Part shown: positions 43,438-52,850 of the stretch, in pieces
Position numbering within the stretch: the first letter of the stretch is position 1
Layout of the letters: each line of letters opens with the position of its first letter
Assembly (NCBI GenBank): GCA_030653365.1
Contig: JAURZL010000016.1
Span: 1 to 64,000 of the forward strand
Reading direction: 5' to 3'
DNA: 64,000 bases
Source: Anaerolineaceae bacterium
GTDB taxonomy: Bacteria; Chloroflexota; Anaerolineae; Anaerolineales; Anaerolineaceae
Program-made: the position numbers and the translations under genes
Notes under the pieces: generated by a model
The model's input: the letters and a program-made list of their open reading frames with translations, nothing else
Database searches by the model: none
What the model was told of the DNA's origin: nothing

Positions 43438-45405
43438 TTAAGGCTGTTGGCTGGCACCGATGTTAGTATTGTCAGATGCTTTATTTACAATTAGGTTCCC
43501 ATAAGCATTATCAAGAGGTTTACTGCAGCTTATTATCGTTTCCTTAAGTTCTTCGAGAGATAATGTGCTTAAGTAGCTTGGAGCACATTCTCCATCGATC
43601 TTTAATGGGGAAGTGGCTGGTTGAAAGGATCCGATCGGATTACTTGGCATAAAAATAGAGTGGACTTCGAAAATTGAATTTTGTCCAGATTCACAAAATA
43701 TAGTTACTCCTGCAATGGCAATGGTACAACTGCCAGTAATTTTTTTGTTTGGGTAATAGGCATTATAATCGCTTGTGGCAGGTTTATAAGTAGTAGTTTG
43801 GGTAATAAAACTCGCTTTTGTCCCTCTATAACCAATAATCAAATTGTTAGTAATGCTGGATGAAATTGCATCACTGATGATTCCAAAGTCATTTCCCCCA
43901 ACAATTGTGTTGTGATCAATGGTATTGGCCGCTGATTTGATGTGATTATTAATAGCTGGAAGATAATTATCGCCTTGTGAGTAGTAAATGTAGTTATGGT
44001 GGATTATATTGCGGAAGCTGCAAATGTAACCAGTAGATTTTGGATACAATAACATACTGTTTCCAAATTCATCGTTTGGAGGATTGGTGCAAAGAGTTTC
44101 ATCCACTGTTCGTATCCCAGTTTTGGAAAATTGATTATCCCCAAAAATAACATTTCCGGAAACATCGTTGTACGCCGATCTAATATCAATAGCTACGATT
44201 TCCAATCCGGCAGAATTTTTAAGCAGATTATCTTTAACTATGGTTCGAATGGCATCAGGTTTTAATTCGATTCCCTCATTCATAGCTTCAAAAATTATAT
44301 TATTTTCAACAACATTTCCGGTAGCCCACGTCCGGGGAGGATAGCCTGTCCCACAAGAATTTGTATTAATCTGCCCTGCAGTTCCAATGTAAATTCCTTC
44401 ATCCACATGTTCGATTCTATTTCCATACAATAAATTATTCTGAGACTTACACATGTAAATTCCTGTATTCTGAGATCCATCATGTTCTAGAATATAATTT
44501 CCTAAATTATCAATACGCCCTTTAATCTGACCGGTACCACTGCCATCTGATTTGCACTTAGGGAGGCCTTCGCCTGATTTGCACAATCCTTCAAATGAGA
44601 GGTGCATATAATTATTTTTGATAATTACATTATTTGAAAGGTAAATTGCAATTCCAGTATTTATAAAATCTTTAAACTCAAACCCATCAATAATGACATA
44701 GGAAGAATTGACTATCCGAAAACCTGCGGAACGATTTACAATCACCGGTTTTTGAGTGGGATCATATGCCCGGATGATGATTTCTTGATTTGGCAGTCCG
44801 TTTTTGTTTTCAATTCTGAAAGAATCATTGGATTGTGTGGAGGTGCTGTGATATTCTCCAGGCATCACCAAAATCAAATCGCCTGGATTATTAGCTAAAT
44901 TGATCGCATACTGAATACTCTTAAACGGTCTATCCAGAGTTCCGGGGTTAGAGTCACTTCCAGTCTGGGATACATAAAATACACTAGCCGTGGAAATCTC
45001 CGTTGTGGCACCTATGGTCTTGTTACTGTCCATGGTGATGATCATTGGATTTGTTTCTCCATTAATATCACCATCCCATCCAGTAAAAATATAACCTGGA
45101 GATACGATAGCTGTTGCAGTAACTTGCTCGCCAACTGTATAAGGTCCAGTTGGTTCCACAATAATCTCATAACCGTCAGATTGAATGATTGTTAAGTTCA
45201 TTTTGGTAGAGTCAGTCTGAATAAATGGTAAATAAACGATATTAGTAGTGTCTGATAATTGCGGAGATGGGGCGTTGGGATCATTTGTTATTTCTTCTTT
45301 ACTTGTTGAACTGTTTAAAATGGTTGTATCAGCTGCATTCACTTGACCAAGTGGTAGTAATAATAAAGAAAAAATTAGAATAATAAATTGATATTTTTTT
45401 AGCAT
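43438..45405 (-). CDS. Secreted right-handed beta-helix protein with InlB-like repeat
   Basis: 655 residues from the ATG at 45405 (GAGGA ten bases upstream). Signal peptide about 1-25 ending QVNA. Then a linker with NIVYLPFIQ, one divergent InlB B-repeat ('FTGWDGDINGETNPMIITMDSNK'), and from about 150 a parallel beta-helix of the pectate-lyase/DUF1565 type ('FYVSQTGSDSNPGTLDRPF', 'NQEIIIRAYDPTQKP', many 'NNIIF' and 'NHNTIVGG' turns). Probably a cell-surface polysaccharide-binding or -cleaving protein; no catalytic residues can be assigned. A cyclic-di-GMP riboswitch with terminator precedes it, so expression should follow the second messenger. Confidence 0.85.
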   Translation of the reverse strand: MLKKYQFIILIFSLLLLPLGQVNAADTTILNSSTSKEEITNDPNAPSPQLSDTTNIVYLPFIQTDSTKMNLTIIQSDGYEIIVEPTGPYTVGEQVTATAIVSPGYIFTGWDGDINGETNPMIITMDSNKTIGATTEISTASVFYVSQTGSDSNPGTLDRPFKSIQYAINLANNPGDLILVMPGEYHSTSTQSNDSFRIENKNGLPNQEIIIRAYDPTQKPVIVNRSAGFRIVNSSYVIIDGFEFKDFINTGIAIYLSNNVIIKNNYMHLSFEGLCKSGEGLPKCKSDGSGTGQIKGRIDNLGNYILEHDGSQNTGIYMCKSQNNLLYGNRIEHVDEGIYIGTAGQINTNSCGTGYPPRTWATGNVVENNIIFEAMNEGIELKPDAIRTIVKDNLLKNSAGLEIVAIDIRSAYNDVSGNVIFGDNQFSKTGIRTVDETLCTNPPNDEFGNSMLLYPKSTGYICSFRNIIHHNYIYYSQGDNYLPAINNHIKSAANTIDHNTIVGGNDFGIISDAISSSITNNLIIGYRGTKASFITQTTTYKPATSDYNAYYPNKKITGSCTIAIAGVTIFCESGQNSIFEVHSIFMPSNPIGSFQPATSPLKIDGECAPSYLSTLSLEELKETIISCSKPLDNAYGNLIVNKASDNTNIGASQQP

Positions 45406-45454
45406 TTTGATTAAGTCCTCATACATAATGTCTTTTCATAATTTAAAATGAAAA

Positions 45455-45482
45455 ACGAGTCCGGTAGACATACCAGACTCGT
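45455..45482 (-). terminator. Riboswitch-associated terminator hairpin
   Basis: On the minus strand ACGAGTCTGGTA ... TACCGGACTCGT forms a 12-bp stem with a GT pair and four-base loop, followed by TTTTTC. It stands between the aptamer (45512-45592) and the start codon at 45405, the position of an expression platform that stops transcription early. Confidence 0.85.
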
Positions 45483-45511
45483 CCTTGAGATTTGTAAAAT
45501 CAGTAGATAAT

Positions 45512-45592
45512 TCGGCGGTCTGGCAGCCATTTCCTTACGGTTTTAGGCCCATAACTTTGCGTCCCCGACTTTCGTCAGGTTTGCCTTTTCGT
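45512..45592 (-). promoter_or_regulatory. Cyclic-di-GMP-I (GEMM-I) riboswitch aptamer
   Basis: On the minus strand the conserved GEMM-I elements appear in order: GGCAAACC, a GAAA tetraloop in CTGACGAAAGTCGG, GGACGCAAAG, GGGCCTAA with its short stem, then ATGGCTGCCAGACCGCC closing the second arm. It senses cyclic di-GMP. With the terminator downstream it should switch the secreted beta-helix protein on or off at transcription level. Confidence 0.9.
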
Positions 45593-45678
45593 ATTAATAA
45601 TTTAATCTTAACATATAACTAACCAATATTCAACATACAAAAATGAAATGTGGCTGTAATTAATTTCTATTTATTTAG

Positions 45679-47453
45679 AGTTCACTGAAAAAAGTCTAAA
45701 AATTGATCAAAATTGATGATTCACAAAAACGGAAAACTTTAATACAATTAGGGGATGTTCAGAAAAAACACAAAACACCAACAACCAGCACTAATCAGTG
45801 CTGCCAGTGAACTCCCAGAAAAACAACGTAAGCGCCTGGAAAAATCATGGGCATACACATTCTACACAGAGTTCTTTAGTCGAATTGATTAGGAAGCCTT
45901 TTCTCCATTGTACTCCAGCATAGGCTCAAGACCAAACCTCCCAGTAAATGTACTGGTAGGATTGGAAGCACTCAAAGCCGGATTTGGGTGGAGTGATCAG
46001 GAATTGTATGAAAATTATTGTTTCAATTTACAGGTGCGCTATAGCCTGGGATATGATCGATTGGGAGATGGAGACTTTAAAATCCGATCTCTAAACAATT
46101 TTCGCGAACGGCTGAGTCGATACAATGCTGAACAGGGGATCAACCTGCTGGAGAAAGCCTTCGAAGGGATTACAGATGCGCAGATCAGCGCGTTGAAAAT
46201 ACGGACAGGCATACAAAGGATGGATTCAACCCAGATTGCCAGCAACATGGTAACAGCCAGCAGGTTGCAACTTCTGGTGGAGAGCCTGCAGCGTGTGGAA
46301 AGAATGCTAACAGCTGAAGATAAGCAGCAGTACGCCGAGAAGTTTACACCTTACCTACGAGATAGTGCTGGTCACTTTGCATACCGTGTAAAAGGCAAAG
46401 AAGCCATAGAGGGGCACATGATCCAAATCGGGGAAACCATGCAGGCGTTGATCTGCGAGCTGCATGAGCGCTACCAGGAGCAAAGTGCGTTCAAGGTAAT
46501 GGAACGTCTCTTTGGAGAAAACTTTATCCTGGAGGATAAAAAGTTCAGGGTCAAGGAAAACCAGGAACTGGATTCCGACAGCTTGCAATCTGTGGATGAT
46601 CTGGAAGCATCCTACCGGGTGAAAGGGAAGAATCATTACAGAGGTTATGTAGCCAACATCACTGAAACGTGCGATCCTGAGAACGAGTTTCAGCTGATTA
46701 CCAAGGTTCAGGTAGCACCGAATAATGTAGAGGACACTAAACTATTATTGGATGCAATGGAACCCATCATCGAGAGAACCGAGTTGAAAACGTTGTATAC
46801 CGACGGAGCCTATGGAAGTCCTGAGGTTGACAATGTAATGATAGAAGAAAAGGTGGAGCAAATCCAGACCGGTATCAAGGGCAGAGAGCCACATCAGGAG
46901 AAATTGCACTTGACAGAATTCGAGATAAAACTCTCAGGGAATGGAAAACCAACCCGCATTCAATGTCCGCAAGGTCAGGTGGTTGAGATGCAAAGCAACA
47001 ATAAGAAGAATACTTACGTAGCACATTTCTCCCCAGATGTCTGCGAGACCTGTCCATTAGTTGAAAAGTGTCCATCCAGGCAGGGAGTGCGGGATAAGCG
47101 TTGGCATTTACGTTGTACACAAGCGCAGATAAATGTTTCCCAGAGGAGAAAGCGCAACCAGGAAAACAAGCAAGCAGGAAGAAACATGAGAGCTGCTGTG
47201 GAATCCACAGTTCGTGAGGTAAAGCATCGTTTTCGGAGGGGAAAACTTCCGGTCAGGGGGTTATTCAGAATGAGCAGCATGATGATTGAATCCGCTATGA
47301 TGAGTAACGTCAGGCGCATCCATCGCTGCCTGGAGCACAAGGAATTGGGGGCACATCAGGGAATAGGAGCATAAAAAGAGGGGCATATCCCCTTTTGTAG
47401 GCATGAAAATTGGATAGTTTTGCATAAAGACTAACCATTTCGAGTTGTGAACT
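45679..47453 (+). mobile_element. IS1182-like insertion sequence
   Basis: Bounded by short inverted ends: AGTTCACTGAAAAAAGTCT on the left and, read on the complement, AGTTCAC ... TTAGTCTTT on the right (outermost AGTTCAC/GTGAACT match perfectly). The single transposase frame fills it. I could not define a clear target-site duplication. The insertion lies between the riboswitch-controlled gene and the exopolysaccharide cluster. A small hairpin (GGGGCATATCCCC at 47384-47396) follows the gene. Confidence 0.75.
45755..47374 (+). pseudogene. IS1182 family transposase with in-frame TAG
   Basis: Frame begins at the ATG at 45755 and runs 45 codons to 'FYTEFFSRID', then TAG at 45890-45892, then continues in the same frame 'EAFSPLYSSIGSRPN ... 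' to 47374, about 539 codons in all. An internal ATG at 45908 would give 488 residues. The DDE domain is otherwise whole: 'RMDSTQIASNM', 'TDGAYGSPEV', 'ESTVREVKHRF' and a Cys-rich segment CETCPLVEKCPS. The start of the family domain precedes the stop, so the enzyme is probably inactive unless the TAG is read through. Confidence 0.8.
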
Positions 47454-47739
47454 AGTTCTTTCCATAAGAAGTGCTCTTATTAATTTGGTTAAAATGGACT
47501 TAATTCAGTAGACTCTATTTAGTAATTGTTGATAATAGTGAAAATTTGACATTAATAACATATTGGATAATATTAAAATTTTTTTAACTAAACAATAACA
47601 AATTAGTAACAATTCAGTAACACTATAGTAACGATTCGTCTTGAATCGATGTTGTAATCAAGTTCGAATTATTATATAATTTATGTAATTGATAAAGCAG
47701 TTATTATTATTTCACAGTTATGCAATTAATTTGAATACG

Positions 47740-47826
47740 GGGGCAGGGATCTAAAGATTGAGTTTGGTCGCACAGCATGGGGTTAACATGCGTAGATCTT
47801 TAGGGAGCCAATTGCGAAACCGACCT
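47740..47826 (+). ncRNA. Candidate structured RNA in the leader of the polysaccharide cluster
   Basis: CTAAAGAT (47751-47758) pairs with ATCTTTAG (47796-47803). Inside, GCATG/CATGC makes a hairpin. GGTCG (47766-47770) can pair with CGACC (47821-47825) outside the stem as a pseudoknot, or TCGCA with TGCGA. GGC/GCC extends the outer stem. The compact nested stems plus pseudoknot look like a riboswitch or regulatory RNA, but I cannot match a known class. The next gene starts 160 bases downstream. Confidence 0.4.
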
Positions 47827-47860
47827 AATATATTGTGTTGGATTATTTTGAGAGTTTGTA

Positions 47861-47967
47861 ATTCCGATATTTTTTATCTATAGAATAATTGATATCGGAA
47901 TACTTAATCTCAATGATCTTCAATCGACCGCCACCGTTAAGTGAAGTTTTTTCAAACGGAATGGCGG
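47861..47967 (+). promoter_or_regulatory. Two further hairpins upstream of the polysaccharide cluster
   Basis: ATTCCGATAT (47861-47870) and ATATCGGAAT (47892-47901) form a perfect 10-bp inverted repeat with a 21-base AT-rich loop. CCGCC-A-CCGTT (47928-47938) pairs with AACGG-AAT-GGCGG (to 47967) just before the ribosome-binding region of the gene at 47990. They may be an operator and a translation-masking hairpin, respectively. The rest of 47454-47739 is AT-rich and presumably holds the promoter. Confidence 0.45.
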
Positions 47968-47989
47968 AGCTTACATAAGAGGGAAATGA

Positions 47990-48859
47990 ATGAAGAATAT
48001 TAGGTTCCTAATTTTATTACTTACTGTCTGGTTAATCATATTTTTTAATGTAAAACACTTGTTCAATTTATTTGAAAACAACAATGTTTTTTATTTTGCA
48101 GTATTGATAGTTTCGGTTTTGATTATTCTGATACCAGGATCTCATAAGGTTTCAGGTTGGTTAATCATCTTATTACCTACCTTATTTTTTTTGGTTGCTA
48201 ACATTTGGAGTGGAGGATATGAATCGATTGTTGAAATTACGTTGACAATAAGTGAAACATTTACGATTATCGTAACTCTTCTTCTTTCCTATTGGGTAAA
48301 TTTATCATTTCGAAAATTTGAAAAGAACACCTTCGAGACTACTAATAATATCCCAGAAAAAATATTGTCTAAAGAGACAAATGGACTTGGATATATATAT
48401 AGGGAAGTCCGACGAGCGCGTAATCATAATCATCCTATAGCATTGTTAGCAATCGAAATAGACGAAAAATGTCAGGAACCAACAAACAGTACTTCAAAAA
48501 AACCTTCAAGATACGCAAAAAGTAAGGAAAAAAAATTCACCGAAATTGGTAACATTCTTTGTAACGAACTTGAGGATTGTGCAATTGTTGTTCAAGAAGA
48601 TTGCCACTTCCTGGTTGCATTACCTGAAACAAAACCCAATGAAGTTCCTTTCATTATTGAACGAATAAAAAACCAGGTAATTAAAAAACTTAACACGAAT
48701 TTAAGAATTGGTTCAGCTTCACTCCCAATCGATGGTTATACATTTGAAGGACTTTTTGAAAAAGCAACTTCCGAAATAAAAGTAAATCTAGCTTCTCAAT
48801 TATTCAACAAGGTGAAGAAGAAATCTTCAGAATACCCTGTGGCATCTGGAAAAAATTAA
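47990..48859 (+). CDS. Membrane protein with degenerate GGDEF-like domain
   Basis: 289 residues. Four membrane helices (about 5-23, 33-51, 57-75 and 83-103), then from about 130 a domain with the GGDEF fold ('GLGYIYREVRRARNHNHPIALLAIEID', 'FTEIGNILCNELEDCAIVVQEDCHFLVALPET', 'RIGSASLPIDGYTFEGLFEKA'). The signature GGDEF is replaced by QEDCH, so no cyclic-di-GMP synthesis is expected. It may bind a nucleotide or partner and regulate polysaccharide output. First gene of the cluster. Confidence 0.7.
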   Translation: MKNIRFLILLLTVWLIIFFNVKHLFNLFENNNVFYFAVLIVSVLIILIPGSHKVSGWLIILLPTLFFLVANIWSGGYESIVEITLTISETFTIIVTLLLSYWVNLSFRKFEKNTFETTNNIPEKILSKETNGLGYIYREVRRARNHNHPIALLAIEIDEKCQEPTNSTSKKPSRYAKSKEKKFTEIGNILCNELEDCAIVVQEDCHFLVALPETKPNEVPFIIERIKNQVIKKLNTNLRIGSASLPIDGYTFEGLFEKATSEIKVNLASQLFNKVKKKSSEYPVASGKN

Positions 48860-48868
48860 GATATTAAA

Positions 48869-49546
48869 ATGGATTATATAATTCTTAACCAACCACGTGT
48901 TGTACCTCACAAAAAATATTACTCCATAATAAAAAAAGTGATGGATTATGGAATGTGTATCTTATTATTGCCATTTGCTTTACCCATTATGGCAATTTGT
49001 GCAATTGCCATCTACATCGATGATCCTAAAGGACCAGTTTTCTTGTTTCAAGAGCGTATTGGTAAGGGGGGGCGTCCTTTTAAGATGTATAAATTTCGAA
49101 CAATGAAGATTAACGCTGATGATCCTCAATCCAGAGCTTATATGAAAGCATATGTAAGAGGTGAATTAAGAATTGATGACAATGGTAATACTATTTATAA
49201 GCCTATTTCTTCCAATAAAATATTTCGAATAGGACGTTTATTACGGAAAATAAGTTTGGATGAACTTCCTCAAATATTCAATGTATTAAAAGGAGAAATG
49301 AGTATTGTTGGTCCTCGCCCAAATGTTCCTTGGGAAGTCGAAGAGTATCGTCCCTGGCACTATGAAAGGTTAGAAGTATTACCGGGTATAACAGGACTGG
49401 CTCAGGTTCGTGGAAGAAGTAGTATAAATTTCAATTCTCTAGCAAGATACGATATTGCATATATTGAAAATCGTAGTATTGCTTTGGATCTCAAAATCCT
49501 TTTCCGGAGTCTAAAAGCAATCATAATTGGTAATGGGGCAAAGTAA
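48869..49546 (+). CDS. Initiating sugar-phosphate transferase (WcaJ/PssA type)
   Basis: 225 residues. Transfers the first sugar-1-phosphate to undecaprenyl phosphate at the inner face of the membrane. One N-terminal membrane or re-entrant helix (about 25-50) and the catalytic block: 'GPVFLFQERIGKGGRPFKMYKFRTM' (55-79), 'LDELPQIFNVLKGEMSIVGPRP' (about 130-151) and 'LPGITGLAQVRGR'. It is the short form lacking the extra N-terminal helices. Nine bases after the GGDEF-like gene. Confidence 0.9.
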   Translation: MDYIILNQPRVVPHKKYYSIIKKVMDYGMCILLLPFALPIMAICAIAIYIDDPKGPVFLFQERIGKGGRPFKMYKFRTMKINADDPQSRAYMKAYVRGELRIDDNGNTIYKPISSNKIFRIGRLLRKISLDELPQIFNVLKGEMSIVGPRPNVPWEVEEYRPWHYERLEVLPGITGLAQVRGRSSINFNSLARYDIAYIENRSIALDLKILFRSLKAIIIGNGAK

Positions 49547-49671
49547 AAGAATTGAAGAATAATTAATTGGTTTTTGGTTTGTCCAACATGTATAATTCTA
49601 AATCCAACGATTACAAAGCAAACTCATAATGCATGATTTTTTTTATCAATTTACTATGGAAAAATAGACTT

Positions 49672-51204
49672 ATGGATATAAAAAGTTATTTAGCAATCCT
49701 CAGAGGAAATCGGTGGGTGATTATTACGACATCAATTGTTACCTTGGCTGTGGTAATATTCTTGTCATTCACAATCACACCTACTTATATCACAACAACA
49801 ACTTTGCGAATTGCAACCTCTTCAACGGGTGTGGTAGGTTATTCAGATTATATGTATGCTGATAGATTAATGAATACATACACAAAACTGGCTACCAGTA
49901 GACCAGTCTTGGATGAACTGGGAAGTAAACTTAATATAACAATTTTGCCGAAAATAGAAGTTAAGACTATCTCCAACACAGAATTGATAATAATCACAGT
50001 TGAAAGTTCAAACCCGACTATTGCCAAGGACTCAGCGAATGCATTGGCTGAAATCTTAATCATCCAAGGGCGAGAATTATATTCTGGTGGCGGAAAAAGT
50101 GTCCAGGAGATTTTGAGTGAACAACTTATTCAAGCTGAAAAAGAACTAAAGGATGCGCGCCAAGAATATGATGCTTTTGTATTAGAGAATCCCAAAGAAA
50201 CAGATCAAATCGCTTTATTTTTTGAAAAAGTGAAATTAAAAGAGAGTACTTATACCACATTGCTGGATCAGTATGATGAAGCACGCTTGAAAGAAAGAAT
50301 AAGAGAGAACATCATAACCGTCGTTGAACCGGCAATTGAACCACTAAAGCCTTCGAAACCAAATAAATTATTGAACATTAGTCTGGGGTTTATTGTCGGA
50401 TTGATAGGTGGTATTGGCCTCGCCTTTCTCTTTGAAAATTTAGGAACAAAACTCTACACTTCAAAACAAATAGAATCCGTTGCCGAAATAAATATCATAG
50501 GAAAAATTCCAGCATTACCGAAAAAGAGATTATTTCGCTTATTGAAAGCAAATGACGAAAATATGAACACCTCGTTTAAAGAGGCTTTTCGGCGTTTGCA
50601 TATTCAAATTGCAACCCAAAATCCGAAGAGAGATGATGGATCATCATTAAAAACGATACTCATAACCAGCTCTGAACCAGGTGAAGGAAAATCGATAATT
50701 ACATTCAATTTGGCAAAAGCCATTGCACAATCAGGAAAAAAGGTGATCATCATAGATTGCGATTTACATATTCCTAAACAACATATTATCAATGGATTTT
50801 CCAACGAAATAGGTTTAAGTACTGTCCTGAATAAGAAAACGAATTTTATTGATACTGTTCAAAAGACCCAGTATCCTGGTATGCACGTTCTCACAAGTGG
50901 GCCAATCCCTCCGAACCCTGAGAAGTTATTGGGATCTACGCAGATGAAATCTCTGATTAAGTTTCTATCAGAACAATATTATATGGTCATATTGGATACT
51001 CCCGCTCTGCTGTCGATCTCAGATTCTATTTCACTGATACCCATAGTTGAAGGAATATTATTGGTTGCCAGACGTAATGTCATCCGCGAAGAAGCCTTAC
51101 GCGAAGCCTGCAAACAGCTTGTAGAAATTAATGGACGGATGCTTGGCTTGGTTGTAAATGAAGCTGAACGAATTACCTCATATTATTATGATCGAAATAA
51201 ATAG
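49672..51204 (+). CDS. Wzz-type chain-length protein fused to BY-kinase
   Basis: About 510 residues from the ATG at 49672 (MDIKSYLAILRGNRW); the 13 codons upstream look like non-coding. Wzz domain with two membrane helices (about 15-35 and 230-252) and a coiled coil (140-200). A bacterial tyrosine kinase domain follows: Walker A SSEPGEGKS, Walker A' VIIIDCDLHIPKQ, Walker B MVILDTPAL, and a C-terminal SYYYDRN cluster for autophosphorylation. Regulates chain length and export of the polysaccharide. Confidence 0.9.
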   Translation: MDIKSYLAILRGNRWVIITTSIVTLAVVIFLSFTITPTYITTTTLRIATSSTGVVGYSDYMYADRLMNTYTKLATSRPVLDELGSKLNITILPKIEVKTISNTELIIITVESSNPTIAKDSANALAEILIIQGRELYSGGGKSVQEILSEQLIQAEKELKDARQEYDAFVLENPKETDQIALFFEKVKLKESTYTTLLDQYDEARLKERIRENIITVVEPAIEPLKPSKPNKLLNISLGFIVGLIGGIGLAFLFENLGTKLYTSKQIESVAEINIIGKIPALPKKRLFRLLKANDENMNTSFKEAFRRLHIQIATQNPKRDDGSSLKTILITSSEPGEGKSIITFNLAKAIAQSGKKVIIIDCDLHIPKQHIINGFSNEIGLSTVLNKKTNFIDTVQKTQYPGMHVLTSGPIPPNPEKLLGSTQMKSLIKFLSEQYYMVILDTPALLSISDSISLIPIVEGILLVARRNVIREEALREACKQLVEINGRMLGLVVNEAERITSYYYDRNK

Positions 51205-51293
51205 GAAATAATAACAATTTTAATTCTGATAATCCAATATTTTCATTGTGAAATACCTTCAGTGAATTTTATCATTTTTTATTAAGGTGAAGA

Positions 51294-52808
51294 TTGATTT
51301 TTTACAATAAGAATTTCTTGGCAATTTTTAACAAACGGAAATTTATTGAGTTTGGCGTTTCCTTAGTCGTTGGTTCATTACTAGGAACTTTGGTTATGAT
51401 TCCTCCATACCTCCCTTTGCCTGAAACCTGGCGACCGCTAGTCTTTGTAATTCCATTTGCTTTTGCCATCGTCATGCTTTTTAACAACCTCGAAAAATTA
51501 ATTTTAGCTGCCATCGCTATCGGTGTTCCACTCAATCTAGATTTTTCTCTGATAGTGAGTCCTTATGCAGCTAATTATGAAAATATCGCCAGAGGATCTC
51601 GAACTCTAATAACTATCACAGAATTGCGATTGTCACTTTTATCAATTATGGTAATGATTGGTTATGTACTATGGTTAGTCAGACGAGAACAATCTGAAAG
51701 AATACCAATCCGTTTTTATCCAGCCACAACCATTCCTGCCCTTGGGTTTATTTTTTTTTCCATTCTTTCAGGTGTTCAAGCTCTAGATAAGCAATTATGG
51801 TTTTTCCGAATAGCACAATTAGTTGATGCATTCCTGGTTTATTTTTACCTTGCAAATCATATTCGAACTAAAAAAGATATGTGGTTTTTTTCCCTTTTTC
51901 TACTCTGTGGACTCCTAATGGAAAGTGTTTTGATAATCATCCAGTCATTAACTGACATGAAAACATTTATATTTGCTGGTGTTCAGGTGGTGAGTTTAGG
52001 AAGATGGCGAGTTGCAGGGACGATGGGGAATCCTGGCCCAGCAGCTGGTTATCTATCTGGTATGGTGATGATCGCATTAGCTATGGGTTGGTATTACCAA
52101 AAATCACTAAAAAAGTTATTAATTGGTTGTGTTTTTTTAAGTATTATTGCCCTGATATGCACAGGTTCCCGCATCGGACTTGTTGGTTTTTTAGTATCAA
52201 TAATACTTTTTTTCTTAATCGGTCTACATCAAGGCTGGATAAAAAAAAGTACATTTTTGTTTTTAATCGTGTCTATATTTTTAATTATTATTGTTTTTTT
52301 TGGAGTAATTTCCTCTCGATTTTCAACACTGACTGATAGTTCAACCCAATCACGACCGATGATGTGGAGACTTGCTTGGAGGACTATTCAAGCACATCCC
52401 TGGCTTGGAGTTGGTGCGGGAAATTACGCGTTGGTAACCAGGGACTATTTCACTGCTGATATTGGTGTTCCCGGAGAAGTGTACGATAAAATTGTTCATA
52501 ATGCCTATCTGGGAATTTGGGCTGAAAGCGGAACATTTTCCATTTTATGCTATATTGGTTTATTAGGCTCTGCAATACTGAAAGCATGGTCATATAACAG
52601 GTTAAAGCCCAATTTCGTATCTTTTTTGGGGATTGGGCTTGCGTTAGCGCTGGCTTCACTTAGCATCCAGATGGTTACTGGAACCTTCCATACTCGCCCA
52701 ATTACTTATTTTGTTTGGATATTAATTGCATTGGTTGCCTGCTTATCCAATCTTGAGGAAATACAAAATCCCCTTCAATCTGGCCAATTACATCTATTTG
52801 ATGAATAG
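51294..52808 (+). CDS. O-antigen ligase/polymerase family (Wzy-like)
   Basis: 504 residues with about 12 membrane helices. 'SGVQALDKQLWFFRIAQLVDAF', 'GTMGNPGPAAGYLSGMVMIALA' and the large loop 'RTIQAHPWLGVGAGNYALVTRD ... VHNAYLGIWAESG' are the usual Wzy/WaaL patterns. Polymerises repeat units on the outer face of the membrane. A TTG start at 51294 is supported by AAGGTG four bases upstream. Its place in the cluster fits a Wzx/Wzy pathway. Confidence 0.85.
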   Translation: MIFYNKNFLAIFNKRKFIEFGVSLVVGSLLGTLVMIPPYLPLPETWRPLVFVIPFAFAIVMLFNNLEKLILAAIAIGVPLNLDFSLIVSPYAANYENIARGSRTLITITELRLSLLSIMVMIGYVLWLVRREQSERIPIRFYPATTIPALGFIFFSILSGVQALDKQLWFFRIAQLVDAFLVYFYLANHIRTKKDMWFFSLFLLCGLLMESVLIIIQSLTDMKTFIFAGVQVVSLGRWRVAGTMGNPGPAAGYLSGMVMIALAMGWYYQKSLKKLLIGCVFLSIIALICTGSRIGLVGFLVSIILFFLIGLHQGWIKKSTFLFLIVSIFLIIIVFFGVISSRFSTLTDSSTQSRPMMWRLAWRTIQAHPWLGVGAGNYALVTRDYFTADIGVPGEVYDKIVHNAYLGIWAESGTFSILCYIGLLGSAILKAWSYNRLKPNFVSFLGIGLALALASLSIQMVTGTFHTRPITYFVWILIALVACLSNLEEIQNPLQSGQLHLFDE

Positions 52809-52850
52809 ACCTTTAATAATTTTTGAGAGATTACATAGACTGAGATTAAT

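Noticed and set aside
11085-47374. Reassigned stop codons (TGA or TAG read as sense) to explain two interrupted genes
   Set aside because: TGA and TAG end many intact genes here; each interruption involves a different codon, so ordinary nonsense changes are simpler.
47740-47826. Second cyclic-di-GMP riboswitch (class I or II)
   Set aside because: The conserved class I blocks are absent and only 'AACCGACC' recalls class II; kept as an unclassified structured RNA.
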